A DNA stretch of 64,000 bases, taken from the NCBI GenBank assembly GCA_009760855.2, contig WPIO01000021.1:1606001-1670000 (forward strand), in the 5' to 3' direction. The stretch is from Cristatella mucedo (taxonomy: Eukaryota; Bryozoa; Phylactolaemata; Cristatellidae). Under the pieces are notes generated by a model. The model saw only the letters and a list, made by a program, of their open reading frames with translations. It did no database searches and was not told where the DNA came from. Below are positions 23,146 through 33,860 of this stretch, piece by piece (within the stretch, counting starts at the first letter, position 1; the number at the start of each line of letters is the position of its first letter). Made by a program: the position numbers and the translations under genes.

Positions 23146-24319
23146 GCTAATAATATTAATAATAATGCACTTGATAAAGTGCCCTCAGACAACTCAATCT
23201 TGACGCTTTACATTTGCTGCAAAGGAAACATGGTGGAATGGTGAGGGGTATCATCCTTGATAAACAACATGAATAACATGGTTAGGGGTGACTTGCACAG
23301 GGTCAGCAAGCAAGCGTGGTTAGTGGCAGCATGCACAGTGTCAGCACGCATAAGCAAACAAAGGATGAGTCGCGGGGACCCACTAAATGCAGTCATAAAG
23401 AAATGCGTTTTAAGCTCTTTTTAAATGTGGTCAAGTCAGGGGATGTCGTGACGAAAGTCGGAATTGAGTTCCAGGCTTTGGGAGCATACGAGCTAAACGT
23501 ACGGTCTCCAAAGTATTTGAGGCTTTTGTACGAGGTATAGGTAAACAGTTAGATTTCGAAAAACGGGGGTGCGATGCTTGGCCTGGTGGGGAGTAGATCT
23601 GATAGGTAGGCTGGAGCCAAAGAAAGAAGGGACCTAAAAGTGGGTGACACCTTGAAGTTGATCCGTTGCTTGACTGGTAGCCAGTGCAGGTCGGCGAGAA
23701 ATGGTGTGATGTGGCAACTGCGACGCTCACGACAGACAAACCTAGCTGCAGAGTTTTGCATCAGCTGTAGGCACCAGATTGCACATGCCGGTAGGCCAAC
23801 AAGCAGTGAGTTGCAGAAGTCGAGACGGGATGTCACAAATGCATGGACCAGCTTAGACGTGGTATCCTTATCTAAACAAGCCCGAATTTTAGCAATGTTG
23901 TGTAGCTGAAAGTAGGCAGATTTGACTGTGGAGCTGATGTGGTCGTCTAAGCAAAGGTCACTTTAGAAAGTAGCACCAAGATTTTGTTTAGATTCAAAAG
24001 AAGATATGCTGGCAGAGCCGATTGCGAGCGGTAACCTTTCGAATTTCTGAAATCACACTTAGTTTGTCCATAACTATTAAGTTAGTTTTATCATAAATTT
24101 ATTTAAGAAAATTTGCTGCCATCCATGTGCGGATGTCATCAATACATGCAGCAAGGAAGTTGAGAGGTGCTTGAAGGTTTGGAGGGATTAAAGCAAAGGT
24201 ACAACTGAGTATTATCCGCGTAAAAGTGAAAGCCTAGGCTGTACTTGACAATCACGTTGGCAAGAGGGAGGGTATAAACCATGAAAAGGACCGGACCTAG
24301 CACGGATCCCAGAGTGTTC
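23146..24319 (-). mobile_element. LINE-A copy, catalytic box mutated to YADN
   Basis: The minus strand covers GSVLGP (24300-24319), the box FHFYADNTQLYLCF (near 24205-24230), a broken middle part, TSRLDFCNSLLVGLPACAIWCLQ (ORF 23549-23836), RERRSCHITPFLADLHWLPV, and the C-terminus in a shifted frame (23431-23739). The 3' UTR ends in the hairpin and (TTA)n tract at 23146-23175. In the left arm region ATCTTGACGC has replaced the usual ATCTCTTTCTAGGCGC, an 8 bp deletion. The change of the second Asp to Asn and the frameshifts make it inactive. Confidence 0.85.
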
Positions 24320-26346
24320 GTTCCTTTTATTTCTGTTCACTTTTCGCTCTCTGATTTTGCATCATGATAGTGCTAGCAGGGCATTGGTTAATTGATCCAT
24401 CAGATACGAGCTTTAAAAAACTAAATTTGAGACTAGAGACGTGCCACCATCAGTGCAAGGCATGCAGGATCACAGCTGGTGGACACAATCAAGTGACAAT
24501 AGTTCAAGCGTTGGCAAACTAATAAGGTTTGCAAACACTGGTCAAGTTGGACTAAGGGATCTTAATCAATTCCTGCCATGCGCTAGTACGGCACCAATTC
24601 CGATAAGCTCTCTTAAATTAAATTTTGTGTGCTAAAGCGTAGTCAATCCTGGGCATAAAACGGCAGCCCTCCACCACATGGCTCTGGTGGAGGCAAGTAA
24701 TTACTATCCTTTCTGGAGCCCTGTGGTCTTTTGAGCAACTGTGGTTGCTAAGCTCAGTAGGTGATTATAGCGGGATCCTTTTGCAGCATTAATGAATGAA
24801 TTGAGAACACCCATAAACTTATAAGCACGATGGGTCGCCGTGACACCGTGCCAGATATGGATTATTGCTCCTAACAGATGAGATGGGGGATCGCCGTGCT
24901 AGAAGACGGTCTCCCTTGCAAACGTTATGTCACTTTTGCCTACATGCTTTTGCTTTTACTCAAGGCTCTTATTTCCAAAGGATAGATTTGATGATGAAAA
25001 TGGATGAATTATTTTAAAAGTGCACTGGGTCTGGTCGCAGCACTGGGTCAACTATCAAGCTCCAGTGAATCTCTGGAGGATTTAATATATCAGACCGGAA
25101 TTGTTCGTTCGTTTGAGGCTGCAGATCATAGAGACGGAGCTGAAAATAGCCTCCTGTTTTGACGCCATGCTTAGCCGAAGCACTTGCATAGAAACTTTTA
25201 GAAATGCTAAATGAGTAGAAAATTGACGTCTCTGCAGATAGATTATTTAAAAATTCTCAGGAGTGTGCTCTACGCTCAAATCCGGCTACTATATGCGAAT
25301 CAGTCACTTTGCCAAGATCAAACTTATATATGTGCTGCATGCTTATTTCTGTAAAGGAGGTTTGTGGCATAGCCAGTTATTTCATTAAAGTAAAGGATCA
25401 TTAAAATGCAGAGATATTGTCCACAAAGCAGGCATAATATGTTTTAGCTGTGCATTCCATACCATTAATAAGCTTTCATGTTTCCATGCAAGCAAACACA
25501 ATATCACAACTTTGTAGCATCCGACCAGCAAGACATCTATTTCTTCTAAAGGAAATAGCTCAAAAAATTACCATACCTTCAATTGCAAAATAAGACTCGT
25601 ACCTTAATTGCTAGCTGAGAATTACGTCTGATCCTTAGTGATGATGCAGCAGTCAGGTGTCTGCTGATGCTTTCACAAAATTTGTTATTGAAGAAGATTT
25701 CTATTTAGGCACACAGCACGCCTGCCCTCTCATGGACTCAAGCTGCTCGTGAGACGTATTAATTTTAAAAAGAGAAGCGTGAAGAAGACAAGTGCTAAAG
25801 TTTATCCGAGCGCCAGGCGCTTCCAGGAAAAGAAACTGTAGCCATTTGCTTTCGGGCGTTTGCATCTTGGCTGTGAAAGATTCGTTGATAAATGGCAAAG
25901 AAACAATTATGTTGCTCCAATAGTCCCCACCACTTCTCTACGTTTCACGATGATCTGTTCATACTTGAGGTAAGCTCATTTATGGGACTACAAAAAGTTC
26001 TGCAGCAGGCTTTTTTGAACACGTTAAGTCATTTATTTGGGACGATGTACCTTGATAGTTCAATAGACTTCAGTTTACAGAATATGTGGCTCTTCGTAAT
26101 TATGGCTACCTAGCAACTAAGATCAAAGCGGTACTCCTGAAATCAATAATCTTTGACTGTGGCGATGGCCACGTGGCCATTGCCGGATGTATTGAAAGCA
26201 AGCTTAGAATGCTATACTAACTCACTTGCACATTCAAGACCACCTTATTTTACTTGCATCCAGGGTCATTTGGTCTTTGGCATTTAACTTGCGATTTCCA
26301 AATAAGCGTGCAGAATGCCCGCACAAACGAACCCCAGAATAACGAC
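24320..26346. other. No recognisable gene
   Basis: Only short ORFs without motifs (for example 25701-25898 minus and 25892-26113 plus). No repeat family was recognised. Confidence 0.4.
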
Positions 26347-26348
26347 GG

Positions 26349-26388
<40 letters not shown>
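26347..26388. repeat. (GA)n microsatellite
   Basis: About 20 AG units in a pure run following GACGGGG. Confidence 0.95.
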
Positions 26389-26390
<2 letters not shown>

Positions 26391-27398
26391 CGTCAGCCTG
26401 CAACGAGAGCTGCAATAGAGGGTGGAGCTGCTCGGGTAGATGAGCAGCCAAGGAATGCCGGATAGCAGCACTGACTGCAAGGTACCGTTTATCTCAAAGG
26501 ATTAATGCAAGACTTAGCAGAATTTTTTCTGCAGAGGCACCGCCTGGTGCAGCTCTTAGGTAAAATACTTCTTACCATTCCCAGAGCTCCCTCTAGGCAG
26601 CCTGCTTAGTGCTCACTGCTAAGTTTTTCAACCGTGTCTAATTTGGGATAATGGAAAACTAGCCGAAGCATTAGGTGAAACCAATCGAGCACAGCTTAAA
26701 CGAAATGCAGTGACAGAGGCAGCAGGGTGGATAATAAAGTGCAATTTAAAGCTCGTGGCGCCACAGTTTACGATGGAACCTGCGATCTAGCAGCTTACAG
26801 CTCAAGTCAATCCGCTCATTCGCATAGCAGCCAGCGCGATCTCACCATGTGACCGAACTGTTGCAGCATACATAACACTGGGCGAACAGAAAGTCCATTT
26901 GGCTAATATCTGGTGAGTATTGCTACCACCGACACTGCAGCCACAGTGTGGTGTCTGCAGTAATAGGGGCATACTTGCACATATTGGCTGCCATCTGCGA
27001 AATCACTTTGATCGAGTTCCCATCTCCTATCGGCTTCCCTGCAATTCCAGTGAGAATGCTAGAAATATTGCAGGAACTGCACAGCAAATCAGATAAAGGG
27101 CCTAATGACCCTGCCACCTTTTTTTAAGAGAAAAGAAGCAGTGGACAAACAAGTTTGACTAATCTAGGACAGTGCAGCTTGTTACTCCATGTGATAGCAG
27201 GATTACAGCCGTCTGTACCCAGAGTAATGCCGTAGTGTCAGCACTCTATCGTCAGCATTTTATCACCAGCCCACATTGTCAAATCGGATGCCTGAGAAAT
27301 TAGGAAAACCTTCCGATACATTTTAAATCGCAGCTCGGTGTTCTTATCACAGACCTCTCGGTGCCCCTAAGTCTAAGCTCATTGTAATGAAAAAAATG
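26389..27398. other. No recognisable gene
   Basis: No supported ORF or repeat. One minus-strand ORF of 64 codons at 26923-27117 has no known motif. Confidence 0.4.
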
Positions 27399-27563
27399 CT
27401 AGCTGATTTAACAGCCTCTTTTGTATAGCGACAGAAGAGCCTTTACGGCTATCACCACCGCTTGCAGTGGCGATAAAGGATCGCCCACTGCAGGATTCGA
27501 GCCCACGACCTCGGGGCCAGGTCGTGAAAAGCAACCGTCTTACCTAGTGAGCCATTACGGCTC
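27399..27563 (-). mobile_element. SINE-I reference copy, about full length
   Basis: The clearest SINE-I copy. On the minus strand: TGAGCCGTAATGGCTCACTA with an A-box-like TGGCTCACTAGG, a spacer containing CACGACCTGGCCCCGAGG, the B box GGCTCGAATCC, a central palindromic part (GCGATCCTTTATCGCC), AGCCGTAAAGGCTCTTCTG, CGCTATACAAAAG and the terminal mini-hairpin GCTGTTAAATCAGC. A tRNA-derived pol III promoter is inferred from the box sequences and their roughly 40 bp spacing. It abuts LINE-B at 27564. Confidence 0.8.
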
Positions 27564-28049
27564 ATGTAATGTATCTCCATCAATAACTCCACAAAACCAC
27601 ACAGACTATGTGGGTGTTATGCAGCAGAGTTTTGTATAGCAAACTCACAGGCTAGACGGCTTTCGGTGCGTATTCGGTAGCCAACAGACTCCATCTCAGG
27701 CAAAAAAAAGAAAGTGGGAAGCGTAGCAGAGTCAGGAGAGCAGTTGAGGTAGTAAGTAATATGGAAGTATCAGCTCAGGACAGCTGGAAAGGATGTGTCA
27801 TGGTTGGCAGTAGGAGAGTAGTTGTAATTGCATAAGAATCGTGGAAGTGAGTTTCACAGTCTAGGACATGCAGAGCAAAAGCTTCTATCGCCAACGGTCT
27901 GTAAGTAGAGGAATAAAACCGCTAATGGATTGTCTATACAGGACCTGAGGGCACGAAGAGGCTGAAACTGATGCAGCAGTTCTGCTAAGTATGGGGGAGC
28001 TAAACCATGGCTGGCCTTGTGGGTCAGCGTAAGAACTTTGCTCTGTATC
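27564..28049 (-). mobile_element. LINE-B copy 3, 3'-end fragment
   Basis: Minus strand from IQSKVLTLTHKASHGLAPPYLAELL (28045 downward), through LRSCIDNPLAVLFLYLQTVGDRSF, to the family 3' UTR and the ATACATTACAT end at 27564-27578. ORF 27854-28123 runs on into the neighbouring SINE at its start, so its first 25 residues are not LINE-encoded. The C-terminal part is frameshifted relative to copy 2. Confidence 0.8.
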
Positions 28050-28150
28050 GTGGTAAGATGCTTGCTCTTCACAAACCAGTTGGTGGATTCGAGCCTTGCT
28101 GCAGGCAATTTTTTATTACACACTGCACGTGGGCGATGCTAGCAGCTAAG
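28050..28150 (+). mobile_element. SINE-I fragment fused to LINE-B
   Basis: Starting GTGGTAAGATGCTTGCTCTT, with a B-box-like GGATTCGAGCCTTGC, a short spacer and AGCAGCTAAGGGTCCTAAGT. The order matches SINE-I copies at 46040 and 57268. The 3' end has decayed after about 28150. It lies in the opposite orientation to the adjacent LINE-B. Confidence 0.55.
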
Positions 28151-28569
28151 GGTCCTAAGTAAATAGCTATTTATTTAGAAAGTTACTAAATAAAATGAGG
28201 CTCTTAAATCAGACAGCCTTTATTTTATTGATCCCTGACTAATCCTAACATATAGTGTATCGGAGCTGCCCTTGTGTATAGGTATGCATCCAGCTGAGAG
28301 CCGTATGGGCCGCCTGGCTCTGGGGGATGACGTGTAACATGGAGCATGTCGGATACCTTGACACCCGACTTGCCCCACACCCCCACGTGTCATCGCAAGA
28401 AAGGCTTTAACCAGGTTTCACCACTTCGGTACCACTACGGAGCTATGCATTCAGCTATCACGTTATCTTGATCATTCCGTGAGCAGTGTCACACTGCGTG
28501 CTGGTCAAGCAGGAAGACTGGTGTATAGCAGCACATTAAACCTAACGGCATACAATAATTCAATACCAT
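28151..28569. other. No recognisable feature
   Basis: No ORF or repeat is supported. Confidence 0.4.
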
Positions 28570-28733
28570 GCTGGCTTTGGCCCAATGGTTAAGGTGGTCG
28601 CCTCGACCAAGGTCAAAGTGAATGTATTTGATAGCCGAAATCGTGGGGTCGAACTCGGTGACGTATGTGAAGTGCCAGCGTACAGATTAAGTTCTCTTAT
28701 TTTTGTGCTATACAAATGAATTATACTTTTTTT
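28570..28733 (+). mobile_element. SINE-II copy with a spacer insertion
   Basis: GCTGGCTTTGGCCCAATGG, GTTAAGGTGGTCGCCTCGACC, then about 25 extra bases (GTGAATGTATTTGATAGCC) before the B-box-like GGGGTCGAACTCGG, GAAGTGCCAGCGTACAGATTAAGTTCTCTT and CTATACAAATGAATTATAC (given in pieces), closing with a run of T. The extra spacer resembles a variable-arm expansion or small insertion. Confidence 0.65.
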
Positions 28734-28814
28734 TTTATAAAAGTGAGCTGGTACAAAAATTGGCTATAGGCAGGCCTACACTTCGAATGCTTGCTATAAC
28801 CATATGCATATACT

Positions 28815-30396
28815 AGTATTTTTCAAGCTTCTGTCAGCAAAATTGACAACATCATAGAGTCCATCCACAAGGGGACATCTTTGCTGGAGATTTCCTCCTT
28901 GAGTTTTTGCTCTTCCTCAATGTCCATCCGCAGGCCTGTCCCTGCTACTGCACTGATCTTTAAGTTCATCTTCCAGTCTATGAATACTACTAGCCCTCTT
29001 GAACTCCTACCTACAGGGCACGTTCTAAGATGCCAAGATTTAATGTTGCCCTGCATACATAGCATACTAAATCTGTTATCAGCCTAAGGCTTTCATTCAA
29101 AGAGGCTGCTGTCAGTCCACCATTAAGAAGTCCAGGCTAGGAGAACTTGAGTAGCGGCTTTAACCCATTCTTACTGCCAAAGATCCTCTCAAAGAAACTC
29201 CAACGAGTTGTGGCAATCCGTTTAAACTCTTATGTCCAGATTTCAAATTTTGCAAGTTCCAATCAGGCTTTCGACTGAGTCACTGTAGTGAGTCATCATT
29301 TTGTCGAGTGTAGAATGAACTTTTCATGAACGCTGTCTTAGGTGGAAGTTTCTGCTAGTTCTGCTGGATTTCTCGGCAGTTTTAGTTACTATTGATTAAC
29401 AAATCCGTCTTGAGCACCGGTCGTCTCAGCAAGGTATCACAGGCAATGTGCTACAAGGGCTTGGGGTTTTTCTCATTGTCATATGTCAATTGAAAGCGAT
29501 CGTTCACTGAGCCTTTGACGTATGGGATGCCTTAGGAATCCATTGTAGGCACACCCATTTTCATAGTTTATATGCTCTCTCTTGCCAACGTAATCACCAT
29601 GCTCAATTTAGGTTTTACTTTGTATGCAGACGACAGGCTGCTGTACTTGAAATCTGATCGTTTCCTGCCTTCCAGCATCTCAAAATCCCTCAGTTCCCTA
29701 GCAACATGCATTGCTGGCATTTGGACGTGAATGGCAGCAACCCTTCTGAAATTGAATGACGACAAAACCAACCAACTAATTACTGAAAACGGGGTTTTAC
29801 TCCGAAACTGGAAAGCCTAACTTTCCAAATCAACTCCACCAGCACATCTCCTATAGCCTCCACCTGGAGTCTGGGTGTCCTGTCGATTACTTGAGTGCCC
29901 CGAAATATGTTCAAATCCCTCTGAAACAGTGCCTTCAGTTGCAATGATCCCACATCTTGGAACTGACTAGTGACAGACATTGCGTCATAAAAACTGAAAA
30001 CCCGGCTGTTCCACATAACCCTTTTCCCAATTGAATTGTTCTTGGGTGTAGTTGTGCGTTCAGGTCTCTACATGTTGTGACTAAGTGCAGCAGGGACATA
30101 TTTTCGTTAGCATCCTAGTGGAGCTGTCTTTTTCCTGAGCACTTCTTTGCATGTGAACGATTAAGTGAGTGTTACTAGTCGGAATCCTACAAATCAGCGG
30201 TCGTGAGTCTTCCGTAATTCTTTGCATGCTTGTCTTAAGATGATAATGACTCGCATGCTTGCCTGACCTAGATACATTGCTTTTCATTAACTGCTGGTTA
30301 TTGCTTCTCTACCAGTGATTTACTAGGCATCTGAATAGAGATTAAGTTATCTAAAGACTCTAAAGAAAAAATGCATTATTACTGTTATTATTACTA
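28815..30396 (+). mobile_element. LINE-A-related copy with upstream RT region, very old
   Basis: It starts with ORF2 linker sequence (KIDNIIESIHKGTSLLE, aligning with KIDKMREYIPAMTTPL of the 40 kb copy) and MNTTSPLELLPTGHVLRC. Eroded RT fingers and palm follow (LLDFSAVLVTID-like near 29355-29400, GMPXESIVGTPIF near 29525-29565), then FTLYADDRLLYLKSD near 29610-29650 and LLKLNDDKTNQL. It ends with AGAGATTAAGTTATCT and an ATT-rich tail at 30370-30396. Many stops. It is the second longest LINE-A-type copy in the window. Confidence 0.72.
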
Positions 30397-30955
30397 CGAA
30401 ACCGAGAAAAATCACGGCTTTCTCTAGCTTTGATATGGAATCGGGGCCTGAGTGTCTGCTTACCTAGCTGGTCAGCCTTCCCTATTGAGGTAAATCATGC
30501 AGTTCTTTCTTAGTGTAGAACAATCTTTTTAGTCTGAGAGGAGGACGTGTGGCGGCCTCATCAGGTGTCGAACCAGCTAGCTACCTCCAGCAGATGAAGA
30601 GTGAGGGCTTAGCAAACCCCACCGTATTGCCAGCGGGGCCAAATTCCACTGGACCAATCTGAAAACTCAAACCCCTCACATCTCCATTATTGATAGCCTC
30701 TCGAGGAGACGTTTATTTCTGACCATCCTTGGCTTAATCCTGACTGTTTCCACAGATTTTCGCCCGGTCATCACATTCAGCCAGAGATAAGGTGAAAGAT
30801 TCATTTTCCATATGAATAAATCATTAATAGTGGATGCTTAGGATGGCAACTGCTTGCATGAAAATTGCTGAGATGCCAAGAATTTATTTTGAAGATCAGT
30901 AAGAGTCAGATATGTTCATGTAGGCAGGAAAACATTACAATTATTTATAAGCAGA
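30397..30955. other. No recognisable feature
   Basis: Spacer between the old LINE and the MULE. No ORF of note. Confidence 0.45.
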
Positions 30956-31429
30956 CCCGTTAAGAAAATAGCCTTGGACAAAACAGCCCGTACATAATAG
31001 CCTACCCACAAAATAGCCTTAGACTAAATAACTACGTCAAATGAGCTCAGTCACTCTAAACGTTTTGATAATAAGTAATGATTAAATGACGGTGCCAATT
31101 TTATTAATTGTTATGAGAATTAAAAGTTGACTATTTTTATGATTTGCAACTAATATAATCAATGCTCTCACTAAATATGACTTCATTATAACTTAAAAAA
31201 ATATTTGCACTGTAATATCTACTATTGGTTTAGGTCCGTTTAAAATTAATGAAACAGTTTTTGTTCAAAAAAATATTTTAAAATAACCTGAAACTAGTAC
31301 CGCATCTAAGATATATTTTTAAGCTAATAAAAAAATTACATCTTGAAGAAACTAACATTTTTTTCAGATTGTTGAAAAATCATGAAGATAATCGAAATGT
31401 TCTGCATCGTTTTTAATCAGAACGTGAGT

Positions 31430-32580
31430 ATGGGGGGCTTCCATACAGTTGCATGTATTTCACTTTTGATACTTCTGGTTATCAGGTGTAAGGTTATCAG
31501 GTTATGTGCCTGGAAACGAGCGATATCAAAATCTACTAACTTTTGTTCATTTTATCATTGTTGCCCAATGAGTTTAAAAAATGATGGATGATAACGATTG
31601 ATTTTTTGCTGGAAACTTCGCTGCCTTGCTTTCCCCCAGTAATTTGTTTTAGGTAGACGGTCTGTGGTATGTTCCGATAGTTGAATGTCGCAAAGAAGTG
31701 GATCTCTACGGTTTCACTTTGGTCGTTCCATTTAGCTGTCTTCCCAATAGTCAAGGAAGGGCTGGATATGATTTTATCGGATAACCTCCTGCCAGAATTT
31801 TAAGTGAATCTTTGACGTCAGCACTTGGAACTCGACTGAATGCAGACATAATCTTCGCTTGTAAACGGAAAATGTCGCTGCCACGATAGCGATCTGCCAG
31901 ATGAAGCTCCTGAATTTTCCTCTTTAAGAATTTATCAAGATTAAAAAACATCCAACGAGTTAAACAACTTGGTAAACATACCCGTACCATTCTCACTCGC
32001 TTTTTTGAAGTCAAACATCAGCATTGGTTTTAACTGTCAAATCTTCTCCAAAAGTCAGGTTTATGACGTCTCTTATCTTGTAGAAAGACATAGATCAGAA
32101 GATTGGCTGAGATATTGACCACTGTAAGAATGTTGAAGGGCAGGAAGAAAATCTCTGGAGCCACTTTAAAAGAACCATCCATAAATCAATGTAGTAGCTG
32201 CTTTAGAAAATCCGCATTTTCCTAATTTTGAGAGCATCCGGATGAATATTTCTGCGATTTTCTTCGGAGTTTGATGCGGCTATCGGATTGTCTTCTGTAT
32301 TAATTCAATTTCCCATTGATATGCTGCGTATGTTAGTAGTTGTCTGGCTGCTTCCAGGTAAATGCTTCCATTGCTGCGTTGGATTATTTGGTGAGATTTT
32401 TCCAGTCTCTGCATATCTGTTACTGACGTGGCATCTTCGTTCTTAGCAAGGTCAGCCCTATGTTCGGTTATTATTTCTGCAATACCATCAAGTACTTTCA
32501 GCCTTGCTTGACAGTTGGCCTCTACGCACATCCAGTTAATTCATTAAATTGACTCTTCTTTCGATGAAAAAAATAATCGT
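31430..32580 (-). pseudogene. Decayed MULE transposase with FLYWCH-type zinc finger
   Basis: Minus-strand pieces in order. FLYWCH-like finger: YDYFFHRKKSQFNE, then CVEANCQARLKVLDG and TEHRAD, where functional fingers have HxH (about 32575-32430). Next FMDGSFKVAPEIFF at about 32185-32140, the MULE block holding the first catalytic Asp. Then LLIYVFLQDKRRHKPDFW, MFFNLDKFLKRKIQELHLADRYR (in two parts, 31950-31880) and LPKTNYWGKARQRSFQQ (31640-31585), where functional members have NNxxEGWH. Thus the catalytic Glu is lost, and the stretch that should carry the second Asp is shortened. Frames change at least three times. Such enzymes cut and paste DNA by a DDE mechanism in the nucleus; this one cannot be active. 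Confidence 0.72.
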
Positions 32581-32727
32581 ATGATGACAGATACTGTCCT
32601 TTCCAATATTCTATTTTCTCCATAACTAAGCATAAATATTCGCTTTTTAAACATTTTTAAGTATGAGAACCAAAAATGCTCTCTTTATTTAATCATTCTA
32701 AACCGTAGTAATGGATTTTTTCTAATA

Positions 32728-32778
32728 ATTGATTTCGTCAACTGATTGATTTTGTCTACTGATCGATTCTGTCAAATG
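32728..32778. repeat. Three tandem 17 bp units inside the MULE end
   Basis: Units ATTGATTTCGTCAACTG, ATTGATTTTGTCTACTG and ATCGATTCTGTCAAATG follow each other without spacing. The last contains GTCAAATG, which also occurs within the terminal repeats. Such subterminal repeats can be transposase-binding sites. Confidence 0.85.
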
Positions 32779-33164
32779 ACCAACTTTAAAAAGAGTCGAC
32801 GTTAGACATTTTCGGATGTAATTCCTTAGTCCAAATAGCGTTTATTGAGTTGTGTTGTCGGGACTCATTTGACGGGGCTGTTTTGTTGGGGCTATTTGGT
32901 AACGGGCTTTTTTTTAGGGGGTATCAACTTTTAGCCTCAAACATTCAATTTCTTCTGGAAGCTGCAGCTGGTGTACATATGACAGAGTTCTTCCATCCAT
33001 CCATCAATAAATTCTGCATATATACTATCAGAATATTAGACTTTCTGTGGTAACTTTATTCACAGAAATGGCCATAATTAACTGTAAAGAGGCAACAATT
33101 TCAAGTGAACATGTCACAGATGTTGCATTTCAGCCAGTGGCGGAGCCAGGGTTTTTACGTGGGG

Positions 33165-33237
33165 AAGTGCAAGACCAGCAAACGACGTGGGTCCTGAAGA
33201 GTGAGCACCTTACCCCTGGGCTAAGTCTAGTGTGCGG
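33165..33237 (-). mobile_element. Possible SINE head fragment
   Basis: The phrases GACGTGGGTCCTGAAGAGTG and AGCACCTTACCCCTGGGCTAA resemble the inverse of the SINE A-box side and spacer (compare 49540-49585). The B box is damaged and no tail is present. Confidence 0.3.
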
Positions 33238-33773
33238 TCACGCGGTAAAAGTCATATTACCCTAAATACCTGATCCTGTCTGAAAATTCCCTTGCTACTC
33301 TCCTATTTTAAGAAAACGCTAACTTCATCATTTTTTGTTATCCAAACTTCAAGGCAGAATTATTCCTCGGCTATTCCTCTGCTCCCAGATCTGCATAGCT
33401 TACCGTCACCAGCAGCTGCGGAGCCCGGATTTTTATTTAGAAGAGAAAAGGCCCTGCACACATTTTTATGAGTGCACAAGATGCACCAAGTTGTTAGGTA
33501 GGAGGGTTTTATATGCAATTAATGAATAAGTTAAAGCACGAAATCACTCGATGAGAACTGTGTTGCTCTTCGAGTAGGAATTAAGGCAAAATTTCGTCGT
33601 TGGTAACGTCCGGGGTATGAAAGAGTTGGAGGTGCTCCAGGTCTCTGTCCCTCTGTCAGGGGAAGCCTTGACGGCTTTCATCCAGCTTGCAGTGAGCCAT
33701 AAAGAAGCTGAAGAACCCGCACCTCGCACCTCGGAGCAAGAAAACTAGGCCATAGCTGCCGCTGGGCAATGAC
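33238..33773. other. No recognisable gene
   Basis: Only short ORFs. The phrase CAGCTGCGGAGCCCGGATTT (33414-33433) echoes CAGTGGCGGAGCCAGGGTTT (33134-33153), suggesting two decayed copies of an unidentified repeat about 280 bp apart. Confidence 0.35.
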
Positions 33774-33860
33774 CCTGTGTGTGCTTGTGTGCACGTGCAC
33801 GCACGCATGGGTGTGTGTGCGTGCGCGTGTGTGTGTGTGCGCGTGTGCGCGCGTGCTCCT
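33774..33860. repeat. (GT/GC)n alternating purine-pyrimidine tract
   Basis: GTGTGTGCTTGTGTGCACG followed by runs of GTGTGTGCGTGCGCGTGTG type. The almost strict alternation with CG steps is the classic Z-DNA-prone composition. Short ORFs on both strands here are translations of the repeat. Confidence 0.9.

Larger units (their letters stand above)
30956..32906 (-). mobile_element. Mutator-like (MULE) DNA transposon with terminal inverted repeats
   Basis: The ends are imperfect inverted repeats: left 30956-30991 (CCCGTTAAGAAAATAGCC, then ACAAAACAGCCCGT) and right 32872-32906 read on the minus strand (CCCGTTACCAAATAGCC, then ACAAAACAGCCCCGT), matching over roughly 35 bp. CGTCAAATGAG follows inside both ends. 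The interior encodes a decayed transposase on the minus strand. Total length is about 1.95 kb, short for an autonomous MULE, consistent with internal deletion. No convincing 8-10 bp target duplication could be read in the flanks. It is much more AT-rich than the surroundings. Confidence 0.75.
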
